DNA from: Phocaeicola coprophilus
Lineage (GTDB): Bacteria > Bacteroidota > Bacteroidia > Bacteroidales > Bacteroidaceae
Length of the DNA: 64,000 bases
NCBI GenBank assembly: GCA_016900015.1
Contig: JACJJM010000005.1
Span: 90,869 to 154,868 of the forward strand
Direction of reading: 5' to 3'
Shown here one piece after another: positions 41,671 to 49,286 of this stretch (positions within the stretch are counted from its first letter, which is position 1; each line of letters begins with the position of its first letter). The translations under genes and the position numbers were made by a program. The notes beneath the pieces are model-generated. The model saw only the letters and a list, made by a program, of their open reading frames with translations. It searched no databases and was not told where the DNA came from.

Positions 41671-42588
41671 ATGAAACAAATCTACCGTTGGTTACCCCTC
41701 CTGCTGCTCCTGCTGTGCCCGGCCTGCCAAGACAGACCGGGCCAGCGGGCAGAAGGCCTGCAAGATGACGTCGAAGACTATCTGGAAGACAAACAAGCCA
41801 CAGTGGGCATCTCCGTGCTGACTGACACCTGCACGATACTTGCCGTCAACGACACGACACGTCTGCCGTTGCTGAGTGTATTCAAGTTCCCGGTTGCATG
41901 GGCCGTGCTCCATCGCATAGAACGCCACGGCACACCGCTCGACACCGTGTTCCACCTGACGCCGGACGACCTGAAGACCGGCACATACAGCCCGCTCTGC
42001 ATGTCACATCCCGACCGGACCGCAGACGTGAGAATGGATTCCCTGCTATTCTACAGCGTCGCGCTGAGTGACAACAACGCCTGCGATGTGTTATTGAAGT
42101 ATGCCGGAGGCCCGAAAGCCGTCGAACGCTATATCCACGACTTGGGCATCGCCGACATCAGCCTGTCAGCCACCGAAGACGACATGCACAGAGAGCCGTC
42201 CAAAGCCCTTGACAACAACGCGACGGCACGGGCCGTGTCGCAAATGTTCCAACGCTTCATGCAAAGAGACACACTCGGCACAGCGCACCACAACTTCCTG
42301 TTCCGTACGCTGACGGCCACCTCGACAGGCAACAACAAGCTGCGGGCCGGCATTCCCGGCAAACGCCACCAGATGTTCGGACACAAGACAGGCTCGTCCG
42401 ACCGAACGGCTGACGGGCTGAAACTGGCAGACAACGATGCCGGATTTGTCGTCATGCCCAACGGCCAACGCTACTATATCACAGTCCTTGTGAACAACTC
42501 CATGGAGAATGATTCCGTAAACGCCGCAATCATCTCCACGGTGTCACAAATGACCTACGACCTCCTGTCTGTCTCAATGGAACCGTAG
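41671..42588 (+). CDS. Class A beta-lactamase-family serine hydrolase, probable lipoprotein
   Basis: 305 residues. An N-terminal signal (LPLLLLLLCPAC) suggests lipid attachment at Cys19. Active-site motifs of class A beta-lactamases are present in order: SVFK with Ser69 and Lys72, SDN in VALSDNNACDVLL near residue 130, an E...N pair in the omega-loop region (HREPSKALDNNATA), and KTG in GHKTGSSDR near 233. Overall pattern resembles Bacteroidota subclass A2 enzymes. Whether it confers resistance or acts on cell-wall metabolites cannot be judged. It is encoded with the AsmA-like gene in an operon. Confidence 0.88.
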   Translation: MKQIYRWLPLLLLLLCPACQDRPGQRAEGLQDDVEDYLEDKQATVGISVLTDTCTILAVNDTTRLPLLSVFKFPVAWAVLHRIERHGTPLDTVFHLTPDDLKTGTYSPLCMSHPDRTADVRMDSLLFYSVALSDNNACDVLLKYAGGPKAVERYIHDLGIADISLSATEDDMHREPSKALDNNATARAVSQMFQRFMQRDTLGTAHHNFLFRTLTATSTGNNKLRAGIPGKRHQMFGHKTGSSDRTADGLKLADNDAGFVVMPNGQRYYITVLVNNSMENDSVNAAIISTVSQMTYDLLSVSMEP

Positions 42589-42627
42589 CAGCCGGCCCAT
42601 TCACTAAAAACAAAACCTTTATCGACC

Positions 42628-43983
42628 ATGAACAAAGACATCCTATTCCGCATCCTGGAACAATGGCACGAAGAAGACCAGTTTCAGAAAATCATCGATA
42701 CAATCCATGACTTGCCGGAAGAAGAACTCGACTATGACTTGAAAAGCCACCTGGCACGTGCACTCAACAACAACGACGAAATGGAAGAGGCGGCCCGCGT
42801 GCTCCTGTCCATCCAAGAAGAAGGAAAAAATGACCCGCTCTGGTTCTTCCGATTGGGATATGCCTATTATTATCTGGACCGGGAAGCTGAAGCACTGCCT
42901 CTGTTCCAACGTGCCCATGAGCTGAATCCGGAAGATGAAGACACCAAGCTATTCATCCAGTGGTGCGAAGAGGAACTCAAAGACACTCTGTATCCTACGG
43001 AAACCTACAGTGAAGAGGAAATGAATGCGCTCGAAAGTCATATAAGCCGCTATTTGGGCGAGACAGACCACGTTTTTCATGAACTCGTATCGCCATACAT
43101 CCATGTGGACATCTACATCGTAGAACCCACTCCGGAGCGCAATTTCTACACGCTGATAACCGGCGGAATGGGTGCACACCGCATGAATGTGCCGGCTGAA
43201 TTAGCCGACGAAGACATCGACCGGGCCGAATTGCTCATCACGCTCCCACCCGACTGGAATATCCAAGGCGAAGACGAAAACGATTACTGGCCGCTACGCT
43301 GGCTGAAAACACTGGCCCGGCTTCCCATCACGGAAGACACGTGGCTGGGCTACGGACACACCATTGCCACGGGTGAAAATGATGAGACAGTGTCAGAAAA
43401 TGCCCCCTTCCAAGGAATCATGCTCGTCACCCCGCAAGACGTTCCGGCCGAAGCCGAAACCTGCCGTCTGCCGGGCGGAAAGGTCGTCCATTTCTACCAA
43501 CTCATCCCACTGTTCCGAGAAGAAATGGAATTCAAGCTGGAACACAGCGCTGACGAACTGATTGACCTTATGTCGAATGTCAACCATGTGATAGACATTC
43601 ATCGGGCCAACGTGTGCCAATGGAAACCTAAAAAGAATTTCTACCTGGAAAAAGATGAAATCTATCCGTTGCTGACGGACTGGAACGAGGCCGACGGATG
43701 CATCGCTTCCGACCGGATACTCGTGGACGGATGTAAAGTGGGCTATATGTATCGCGAGACACCCGACGAAAATGTGCCTGACAGCGGCTGGCGTTTCCTG
43801 GCCGGCGACGAGGACGAAGACTACATGAACAACCCGGCCAATGCAGGTGTCTACCAACTCAACACCATCTGCAATTACGACCGTGAAATCATCCCCTTCC
43901 TGCACGCTCCATACAATACAGCCTACGAACGGGGAGAAGACGGGAAATTCCATAAATGCCCATTCACACCTCCACAAGACTGA
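42628..43983 (+). CDS. TPR, SUFU and DUF2185 three-domain protein
   Basis: Residues 1-115 carry TPR-like helices (LWFFRLGYAYYYLDREAEALPLFQRAHELNPEDEDTK). Residues ~130-345 form a suppressor-of-fused (SUFU) domain (YFxLITGGMGAHRMNVPAE... VPFQGIMLVTP type motifs). Residues ~365-451 form DUF2185 (ASDRILVDGCKVGYMYRE...DSGWRFLAGDEDEDYMNNP). SUFU and DUF2185 are both known immunity-type domains of polymorphic toxin systems. No toxin gene is adjacent, so this may be a free-standing immunity protein. Cytoplasmic, acidic. Confidence 0.85.
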   Translation: MNKDILFRILEQWHEEDQFQKIIDTIHDLPEEELDYDLKSHLARALNNNDEMEEAARVLLSIQEEGKNDPLWFFRLGYAYYYLDREAEALPLFQRAHELNPEDEDTKLFIQWCEEELKDTLYPTETYSEEEMNALESHISRYLGETDHVFHELVSPYIHVDIYIVEPTPERNFYTLITGGMGAHRMNVPAELADEDIDRAELLITLPPDWNIQGEDENDYWPLRWLKTLARLPITEDTWLGYGHTIATGENDETVSENAPFQGIMLVTPQDVPAEAETCRLPGGKVVHFYQLIPLFREEMEFKLEHSADELIDLMSNVNHVIDIHRANVCQWKPKKNFYLEKDEIYPLLTDWNEADGCIASDRILVDGCKVGYMYRETPDENVPDSGWRFLAGDEDEDYMNNPANAGVYQLNTICNYDREIIPFLHAPYNTAYERGEDGKFHKCPFTPPQD

Positions 43984-43991
43984 CCACGACT

Positions 43992-44705
43992 ATGGACATA
44001 TCCACTTTTATCACAAACTACCGGGAAGCATTCGGCGCACATGCCCCTCTTCCCTTGCTGTTCCGCTACGACGATACCCCAATCGCTGAAACGGAAAAGA
44101 CCAACGGCTGCTTTTTCAAACGACTCCACGATGTACGACAGGGACAACCGGCAAGCCTCAACGCTGACAACATCGGATGCGGAGGCGGTAAATTCTATAC
44201 CGGATTCGCCCCTATGAACGCATACATCCCGGACTTCGTGTCGCAAAAGGAACACTACAAACAGACCCCAGAGATGGTTACAGGCTACATACGCGACCTG
44301 GATGTACGGATGACAGACAAAGCCTTCTTGAATTTCATGCGGCTCGACCAGGCTCCATCCTTTGACCACATGGAAGGGCTGCTCTTCTTTGCCACTCCAG
44401 ACATCTTATCGGGACTCTGTGCATGGGCATTCTATGACAACAACGATGCCGATGCCGTGACCACACTATTCGGTTCCGGATGCAGCACTGTTGTCGCCAC
44501 GGCTGTCCGTGAAAACCGCCTGAAAGGGAAACGTACATTCATCGGCCTCTTCGACCCGTCAGCACGCCCCTATGTAGGCCCTGACGAACTTAGCTTCGTC
44601 ATTCCGGCCTCCCGATTTACCAGCATGTATGACACAATGCGACAAAGTTGCCTTTTCGGCACTCATGCCTGGAACAAAGTCAAAACACGCATTGAACATA
44701 CATAA
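43992..44705 (+). CDS. DUF169 family protein
   Basis: ATG at 43,992, eight bases after the SUFU gene, encodes MDISTFITNYREAFGAHAP (237 aa). Characteristic DUF169 stretches are CFFKRLHDVRQGQPASLNADNIGCGGGKFYTGF and GSGCSTVVATAVREN. The conserved cysteines suggest cofactor or metal binding, but no function is established. A possible operon partner of the upstream SUFU gene. Confidence 0.85.
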   Translation: MDISTFITNYREAFGAHAPLPLLFRYDDTPIAETEKTNGCFFKRLHDVRQGQPASLNADNIGCGGGKFYTGFAPMNAYIPDFVSQKEHYKQTPEMVTGYIRDLDVRMTDKAFLNFMRLDQAPSFDHMEGLLFFATPDILSGLCAWAFYDNNDADAVTTLFGSGCSTVVATAVRENRLKGKRTFIGLFDPSARPYVGPDELSFVIPASRFTSMYDTMRQSCLFGTHAWNKVKTRIEHT

Positions 44706-44727
44706 TCCTCCCAATCCCCATAACCAT

Positions 44728-44784
44728 GTGAGCCTCCTTGCCTTGTCACGCCGAGTGCCGGAATGAACAAGCAAGAAGGCTCAC
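44728..44784. terminator. Bidirectional terminator between DUF169 and the HpaII-like gene
   Basis: GTGAGCCTCCTTGC (44,728-44,741) pairs with GCAAGAAGGCTCAC (44,771-44,784) with one mismatch, followed by ACTGTCTTTTT. It serves two convergent genes. Confidence 0.75.
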
Positions 44785-44805
44785 ACTGTCTTTTTCCTTG
44801 GTTCG

Positions 44806-45891
44806 TCAACGCTTCACAAAGCCTATCTTCGCATTTAACTTAAAGTAATAAGCTCCATTCTCACGTTCCAAATAACCATATTTATCCTTCTCCAAAGCAC
44901 CTTTCAAAAATCGGGTATTGCTGAACAAGAAATCAGCAAACGTCTCTCTGTCAGCTTTGTGATAACACTTCAGACGGCCATCTCCGTCAATGAAGATAAA
45001 GCCCTCGACAGCCGAGTCCGTTCCGTTGAACAACTTGGCCGGACGCATACCCAATGCCAGCGCCAGAAGAAACTGTTTCATCTTATATCTGTAAAAACCA
45101 TGCTTGCGAATCAGCTCATCTTTAATCTTCAAGGGATTAATATCTTCAATCCGTGCTGTAAGCTCGCTGACACGGGTCGTGTCTTCGTAATACATCGTGC
45201 GTAGCATCTCGGCCAGCATACGGGGAAAATGCAGGTCTATCATGCATAAGTTACTCCGAAACACCTTGTCTGCGACATCACTGTATTTCAAGGTACCACC
45301 CAGGCGCTCTATCAGTCTCATACGGTCAAGCACTTCATTGGGTGTCTCCAGTTGATTCACCTTATTTACAGTGGGCGAAGCAAACTTGACCCCGGTCTGT
45401 TCGAACTTCAAATTCGCAGCACGCCCTCCATCAAGCAAAGGTATCATCGGTGAAAGCTTAGAGAAGACCCGAAATCCGACCAGTGGTGCCTGCATATCCC
45501 AGAAACCAATATGATAATCCGTGCGGTCCTCGGTTTTAGCTTCCAAATCATAGATCGCTATGTCATCCAGAAACTCTTCCACCCCATCCGGAGAAGTCAC
45601 TTCATCCGACTGTGCCTGCTTCAGAGCTTCCAAAATCAGGTCAGCAGCTGACGCAAAACAGGTTCTCGGCACGACCTTGTCCATCTTTTCTCCCACAATA
45701 CGCACATTCTCAGAATCAATCAGATAACGCCTTGTCCCATCATGCTCTTCACGCTGGACGACTACGACCTTCCAAGGACGTTCCACACAAACCTCACCCG
45801 AAGGCGTGCCCGCACACACATGCCCATCGGACAACAAACGTAGGAAAGAATACAATTCGCTCCACTCTTTCTTGGATGCTTCAAATGCCAT
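44806..45891 (-). CDS. Putative HpaII-family type II restriction endonuclease
   Basis: 361 residues starting MAFEASKKEWSELYSFLRLLSDGHV. The opening EWSELYxFLrLLxDG, the central GFxVxSKLSPMxPLLDGGRAANLKFE segment and the C-terminal FDG/CYHKAD region resemble HpaII-type enzymes, which cut CCGG, and the length is similar. No partner cytosine methyltransferase lies within the neighbouring 20 kb, so it would be an orphan unless the methylase is elsewhere. The family match is from pattern memory only. It has its own promoter-like TAGTTTTG at 45,932-45,939. Confidence 0.6.
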   Translation of the reverse strand: MAFEASKKEWSELYSFLRLLSDGHVCAGTPSGEVCVERPWKVVVVQREEHDGTRRYLIDSENVRIVGEKMDKVVPRTCFASAADLILEALKQAQSDEVTSPDGVEEFLDDIAIYDLEAKTEDRTDYHIGFWDMQAPLVGFRVFSKLSPMIPLLDGGRAANLKFEQTGVKFASPTVNKVNQLETPNEVLDRMRLIERLGGTLKYSDVADKVFRSNLCMIDLHFPRMLAEMLRTMYYEDTTRVSELTARIEDINPLKIKDELIRKHGFYRYKMKQFLLALALGMRPAKLFNGTDSAVEGFIFIDGDGRLKCYHKADRETFADFLFSNTRFLKGALEKDKYGYLERENGAYYFKLNAKIGFVKR

Positions 45892-45931
45892 AAATAATCT
45901 ATAAATTAAGGTAACAGTGAAAATTCCGGCG

Positions 45932-45939
45932 CAAAACTA
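45932..45939 (-). promoter_or_regulatory. -7 element TAGTTTTG of the HpaII-like gene
   Basis: Minus-strand match to TAnnTTTG, 40 bases upstream of the start codon at 45,891. Confidence 0.4.
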
Positions 45940-46023
45940 CAACTTTTAAAGTTTAAAGAATTCATTGTTTCTCCTCAAAATAGTTAAATAATACTATAAC
46001 CGTGCATTTTCTCAAAGCTTTTA

Positions 46024-46054
46024 TTTGTTTTCATATCGAAAGAACTTATATTCG
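46024..46054 (+). promoter_or_regulatory. Promoter of the putative small RNA
   Basis: -33 TTTG at 46,024-46,027 and -7-like TATATTCG at 46,047-46,054 with 19-base spacing. The hexamer has one mismatch to TAnnTTTG. Confidence 0.5.
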
Positions 46055-46057
46055 CAG

Positions 46058-46123
46058 TGTGTTTTTCATAGTATTAGATTTAAGGTTAACAAAAGGTTGG
46101 GTCAAGGCGTTGACCCTTTTTTT
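46058..46123 (+). ncRNA. Putative small non-coding RNA (~65 nt) with its own promoter and terminator
   Basis: Between the HpaII-like gene and the 202-aa gene, a promoter-like pair at 46,024-46,054 is followed about 45 bases later by a perfect hairpin: GGGTCAA (46,099-46,105), loop GGCG, TTGACCC (46,110-46,116), then seven T. The transcript would contain the AT-rich segment TAGTATTAGATTTAAGG and no start codon with a useful frame. The ends are inferred. I cannot assign it to a named family. Confidence 0.5.
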
Positions 46124-46141
46124 ATGCCCGTAAGTGACTAT

Positions 46142-46750
46142 TTATCTTTCTCTTGATATGTAAGTAGGGTAACTATCATTGGACAGTCTTTTCACCAGTG
46201 TAGCCGGGTCCACCTCCCAAAGCGTGGGCAGATATTCAAATATGGTCTTTCCTTTATCCTGATAGAAGCGTACTTTAGAATCAAAAGCGACTGGCTTATA
46301 TGTACCTTCGCCAATAGGGCTATCTCTGTATAGCAACTGTTTTTCCTGCCATTCCAATTCCTTTCCGTCAAAGTTTACACCGAATATCCCGCATACAACG
46401 GCTTCCATCGTCGGATGCTGAACCGTCGTCGAAACACAGTGCATATAACCGGTCAGTTGCCCTGTACTTCTCCGCATGGCCAATTCATAACCAAACACAC
46501 TCGTCCCGGTGTAATCTCTGGCAACAGCCGTTCTTACTCCCGACTCATCCAGATTATAAACCAATTCACGAGTAACAGTAGTCATGTGGAATTTAAAACC
46601 ATTTTCGGTGTCCACTAAATCAGAAAACATCATTTCATCGTTATACACACCTTCCAATTTGCCGTTTTCGAGTTGATAGACCACATCGTCAGTCTGCAAA
46701 GTCTTGCCTATGACGCACTCTTTCATAAATTGAATTACCTTGTCTTTCAT
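46142..46750 (-). CDS. Unknown protein, beta-rich (202 aa)
   Basis: Starts MKDKVIQFMKECVIGKTLQTDD. The pattern of alternating short strands (ELVYNLDESGVRTAVAR, KVRFYQDKGKTIFEYLPTLWEV) suggests a beta-barrel such as a lipocalin-like fold, but no family is recognised. No signal peptide or membrane helix. It is monocistronic, with a TAACTTTG -7 element at 46,784-46,791 on the minus strand. Confidence 0.75.
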   Translation of the reverse strand: MKDKVIQFMKECVIGKTLQTDDVVYQLENGKLEGVYNDEMMFSDLVDTENGFKFHMTTVTRELVYNLDESGVRTAVARDYTGTSVFGYELAMRRSTGQLTGYMHCVSTTVQHPTMEAVVCGIFGVNFDGKELEWQEKQLLYRDSPIGEGTYKPVAFDSKVRFYQDKGKTIFEYLPTLWEVDPATLVKRLSNDSYPTYISRER

Positions 46751-46783
46751 GACTTATTTTAGAAGATAAAAAAGTGACTTTTG

Positions 46784-46791
46784 CAAAGTTA
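46784..46791 (-). promoter_or_regulatory. -7 element TAACTTTG of the 202-aa gene
   Basis: Exact TAnnTTTG on the minus strand, 33 bases upstream of the start at 46,750. Confidence 0.5.
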
Positions 46792-46950
46792 TGGATTTAT
46801 TCGCAGGTACAGACCTTGGGCTTCTACTTATTTCCTATTCATTTCAGGTCCGATTTTTTCCGTTTCACCCAAAAGAGGTTTGGAATCTTTTCTGCGTTAT
46901 GTTAACTTTACTGCCAACAATCACGCTAACAAACCCAAATTAAGAACAGG

Positions 46951-47466
46951 ATGAATATATCTTTCCAACCATTGAGTGAACATGATTATCCAGATTTCCA
47001 AAATGACGTCAAGGATGTGTTTTCCATTGCTCTTATCGAACAGTTCGGTCTGCCTCAAGACAAGGAGTTTTTCATGGATGACGACATAAACGAAACGTTC
47101 CACAATCCAAAGCTTGTCACTTACTACATTTACGCTGATGAGAAAAAAGCTGGAGGTGTCGCTTTGCACATTGACAACGAAAGCCACAACAATCGCATGG
47201 AGCTGTTTTATTTATATCCTGAATTCCACAATTATGGATTGGGCGTACAAGTGTGGAACATGATAGAGGAGATGTATCCGGAAACAGTGGTATGGGAACT
47301 TATCACACCATACTTTGAAAAACGCAACATCCATTTTTATGTCAACAAATGCGGATTCCAAATAGTCGAGTTTTTTTGTAAACACCATAAAGACCCAACA
47401 GTACACCCTCGACCGGAATCATTCCACAACGAATATTTCAGATTTGAAAAGCAGATGAAAAGATAA
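46951..47466 (+). CDS. GNAT-family N-acetyltransferase
   Basis: 171 residues starting MNISFQPLSEHDYPDFQNDV. The acetyl-CoA-binding GNAT core is visible as ELFYLYPEFHNYGLGVQVWNMIEEMYP (motif A variant, near 92-118). It is followed by WELITPYFEKRNIHFYVNKCGFQIVEFF, the usual motif B region with NxxFYxxxGF. Substrate unknown. It is the last core gene before the tRNA remnant that marks the right-hand island and shares the bidirectional terminator with it. Confidence 0.85.
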   Translation: MNISFQPLSEHDYPDFQNDVKDVFSIALIEQFGLPQDKEFFMDDDINETFHNPKLVTYYIYADEKKAGGVALHIDNESHNNRMELFYLYPEFHNYGLGVQVWNMIEEMYPETVVWELITPYFEKRNIHFYVNKCGFQIVEFFCKHHKDPTVHPRPESFHNEYFRFEKQMKR

Positions 47467-47470
47467 ACAA

Positions 47471-47503
47471 AAACTCCCGATTTCGTTTAGAAATCAGGAG
47501 TTT
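47471..47503. terminator. Bidirectional terminator at the island boundary
   Basis: AAACTCCCGATTTC (47,471-47,484) pairs with GAAATCAGGAGTTT (47,490-47,503) with one mismatch. It ends the GNAT gene on the plus strand. On the minus strand it is followed by TTTTTGTTT and would be the native terminator of the truncated tRNA gene. Confidence 0.8.
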
Positions 47504-47526
47504 GCTGTTAATTGCTTTTCTTTAAA

Positions 47527-47548
47527 GTGGTGCCACCAGGAATCGAAC
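47527..47548 (-). tRNA. 22-bp 3' tRNA remnant: putative attachment site of right-hand island
   Basis: On the minus strand this reads G, T loop TTCGATT, 3' T-stem CCTGG, acceptor 3' strand TGGCACC, discriminator A, then C. The 5' T-stem that should pair with CCTGG is replaced by AATAG, so tRNA identity stops at the T loop. This is the mark left by integration into a tRNA 3' end, with the element lying to the right. The intact gene should start with GGTGCCA; from memory a Bacteroidales tRNA-Phe is a candidate, but I cannot confirm it. Confidence 0.6.
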
Positions 47549-47608
47549 TATTGATTCAAGTGGCTGAATATATTTGATTTATCTTTCTACAAGTAGCGTA
47601 ATCTCCCG

Positions 47609-47806
47609 CTATTGCTCCACCGGATTGTTGCAGCGTTCTGCGTCAAGTTGCGTGGAGGTTTCCTGTTGCAAGGATAAGCTTTTATCCTCAAAGTCGTGCA
47701 AGTCATCATAGGTATTTTCTCCCTTGATTCTTTCAAGTACATCTTGAAAGCGTTCCCATGCCCTTAAATCCTCATGCCAACTTTCAGATTCTTCCCAATC
47801 GTTCAT
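47609..47806 (-). CDS. Small acidic protein downstream of the AlbA_2 gene (65 aa)
   Basis: ATG at 47,806 lies six bases after the AlbA_2 stop on the same strand, so the two would be co-transcribed. The product MNDWEESESWHEDLRAWERFQD... is acidic and helical with several tryptophans and no known domain. The spacing supports a real gene, though it is short and close to the island boundary. Confidence 0.45.
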   Translation of the reverse strand: MNDWEESESWHEDLRAWERFQDVLERIKGENTYDDLHDFEDKSLSLQQETSTQLDAERCNNPVEQ

Positions 47807-47812
47807 AACCCT

Positions 47813-49168
47813 TTATTCTATAATCTGCCAATATCCTTGCTTCCTGCCTCCTATGCGTTTCAACAACCCCAGTTCTTGCAGCCGGGAAAGATTGTACTTT
47901 ACGCCATCCTCTGTAATGTTAGAAAGGCTTTCGCTTATCTCTTTTCGGGTCGCTTCCGGATGTCCCTTTAAGAATGACAGTATAGCTTGTTGTTGTTCCG
48001 TCATATTTTGTATGGCCTTTTGGGTAGTCTTTTGGGTAGTCTTTTGGGTAGTCGCCCTTTCCGGGTACTCAAACTTGAACGTTGTCCATATACCCGAAGC
48101 GTCATAGCGGAACTCCGGCGTGGAGAAACCGTCATTCTTGCAAGCCGTGATGATGCGTTCAATGCCGCGTCCCCATGCTTCAATCTCACCAGCACGGAAG
48201 AAGGTGTTGGCAATATCAGGGTTGTAAGGCATACTCCGATGTGAGGACAATAAGGTTTCCACTGTCCACCCTTCGGGCAATACTCCACCGTTTATTATTT
48301 CCAACTTGTTTTCATACACGCGGATTTGGATGGGAGAAGGTTCTGCATAGTCTTTGTTGATACAGGCATTCAATAACGCCTCACGCAGAGCCTCACGGGG
48401 CATGGGCAAGGTTTCTATCCGTTGGATACCTTCGTAGGTAATGATGGCTTTCATGTACTTGGTACACAGCAAGTCCATCAGTTTCATGATTTGCTGAAAC
48501 AGATTGCCATGCACTTCGTCCTGATACACCAAATCCATGCCTTCACGGAAGAAACCGACCTTTACAAACGCTCCGGTCACATATTGTTCCGGGTCGGGAT
48601 GGAACAGCAAGGCGGCGGCACGTTTCAGGTAGCTGCCCTCATAAAGCCGGAGCTTCTCCAACAAACCGTGATTATCGTCCATCAAATCTGCATCATCCAT
48701 ACGTCCGCTCCGTTTGGCATACCTGCGGAACAAATCAAACGTAGCGTTGTCCAAGTCCTCCGCTTTCAGATAAGGCACAGGCACACCGTCCCATGTTTTA
48801 CCCTGCTTGCGAAGCATGAAACGGTCGAGTGCTGCCCCTTTCAGTTCCTGATTGGTCGCACCGCTTCGCTGGTAATACTTCCCACGAAAGCTGATAGGAT
48901 AAGGATAGGCATCCGTCACAATCTCCAGATATTGCTTTTCGTCCTTTTCCCTCAAATTGACTTCCACCAAGATACCCATCATATCGCGCACCTTGTTCGG
49001 AATGTCCTCCATTAGTTTTGGGGCATCCTGTACACCGCACACTTCACCATTGTTACGCAGACCGATATACAACGTACCGCCTTGCGCATTAGCAAAGCCA
49101 CAAATCCATTTCTGGTATTCATCGCGCCAAGATTCTTTGAACTCTATGTTTTGGGATTCGGTAAGCAT
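47813..49168 (-). CDS. AlbA_2 (Schlafen-type) domain protein with ATP-binding region and winged helix
   Basis: 451 residues. Residues 1-130 are the AlbA_2 domain (ESQNIEFKESWRDEYQKWICGFANAQGGTLYIGL). Residues ~265-330 contain the HATPase_c_4-type motif (PREALREALLNACINKDYAEPSPIQIRVYENKLEIINGG). The C-terminus (about 390-451) is a winged-helix DNA-binding domain (RKEISESLSNITEDGVKYNLSRLQELGLL). The linker holds three TTQK repeats. This protein type is usually annotated as a transcriptional regulator and is frequent in defence islands; its precise role here is unknown. Confidence 0.85.
   Translation of the reverse strand: MLTESQNIEFKESWRDEYQKWICGFANAQGGTLYIGLRNNGEVCGVQDAPKLMEDIPNKVRDMMGILVEVNLREKDEKQYLEIVTDAYPYPISFRGKYYQRSGATNQELKGAALDRFMLRKQGKTWDGVPVPYLKAEDLDNATFDLFRRYAKRSGRMDDADLMDDNHGLLEKLRLYEGSYLKRAAALLFHPDPEQYVTGAFVKVGFFREGMDLVYQDEVHGNLFQQIMKLMDLLCTKYMKAIITYEGIQRIETLPMPREALREALLNACINKDYAEPSPIQIRVYENKLEIINGGVLPEGWTVETLLSSHRSMPYNPDIANTFFRAGEIEAWGRGIERIITACKNDGFSTPEFRYDASGIWTTFKFEYPERATTQKTTQKTTQKAIQNMTEQQQAILSFLKGHPEATRKEISESLSNITEDGVKYNLSRLQELGLLKRIGGRKQGYWQIIE
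48017..48052. repeat. Three perfect 12-bp tandem repeats inside the AlbA_2 gene
   Basis: CTTTTGGGTAGT occurs three times in a row (48,017, 48,029, 48,041). It encodes a repeated Thr-Thr-Gln-Lys linker. The unit is a multiple of three, so slippage would change linker length without breaking the frame. Confidence 0.85.
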
Positions 49169-49286
49169 AAAAATTATGAGATTTTACGTGTATATTGCTC
49201 AATGATAAACTGCATTTATTACAACTCTTGTTTTTCTTTATTTCACAAGGAGTATTTTATATTGCATATATCTAAAATATAATGTA

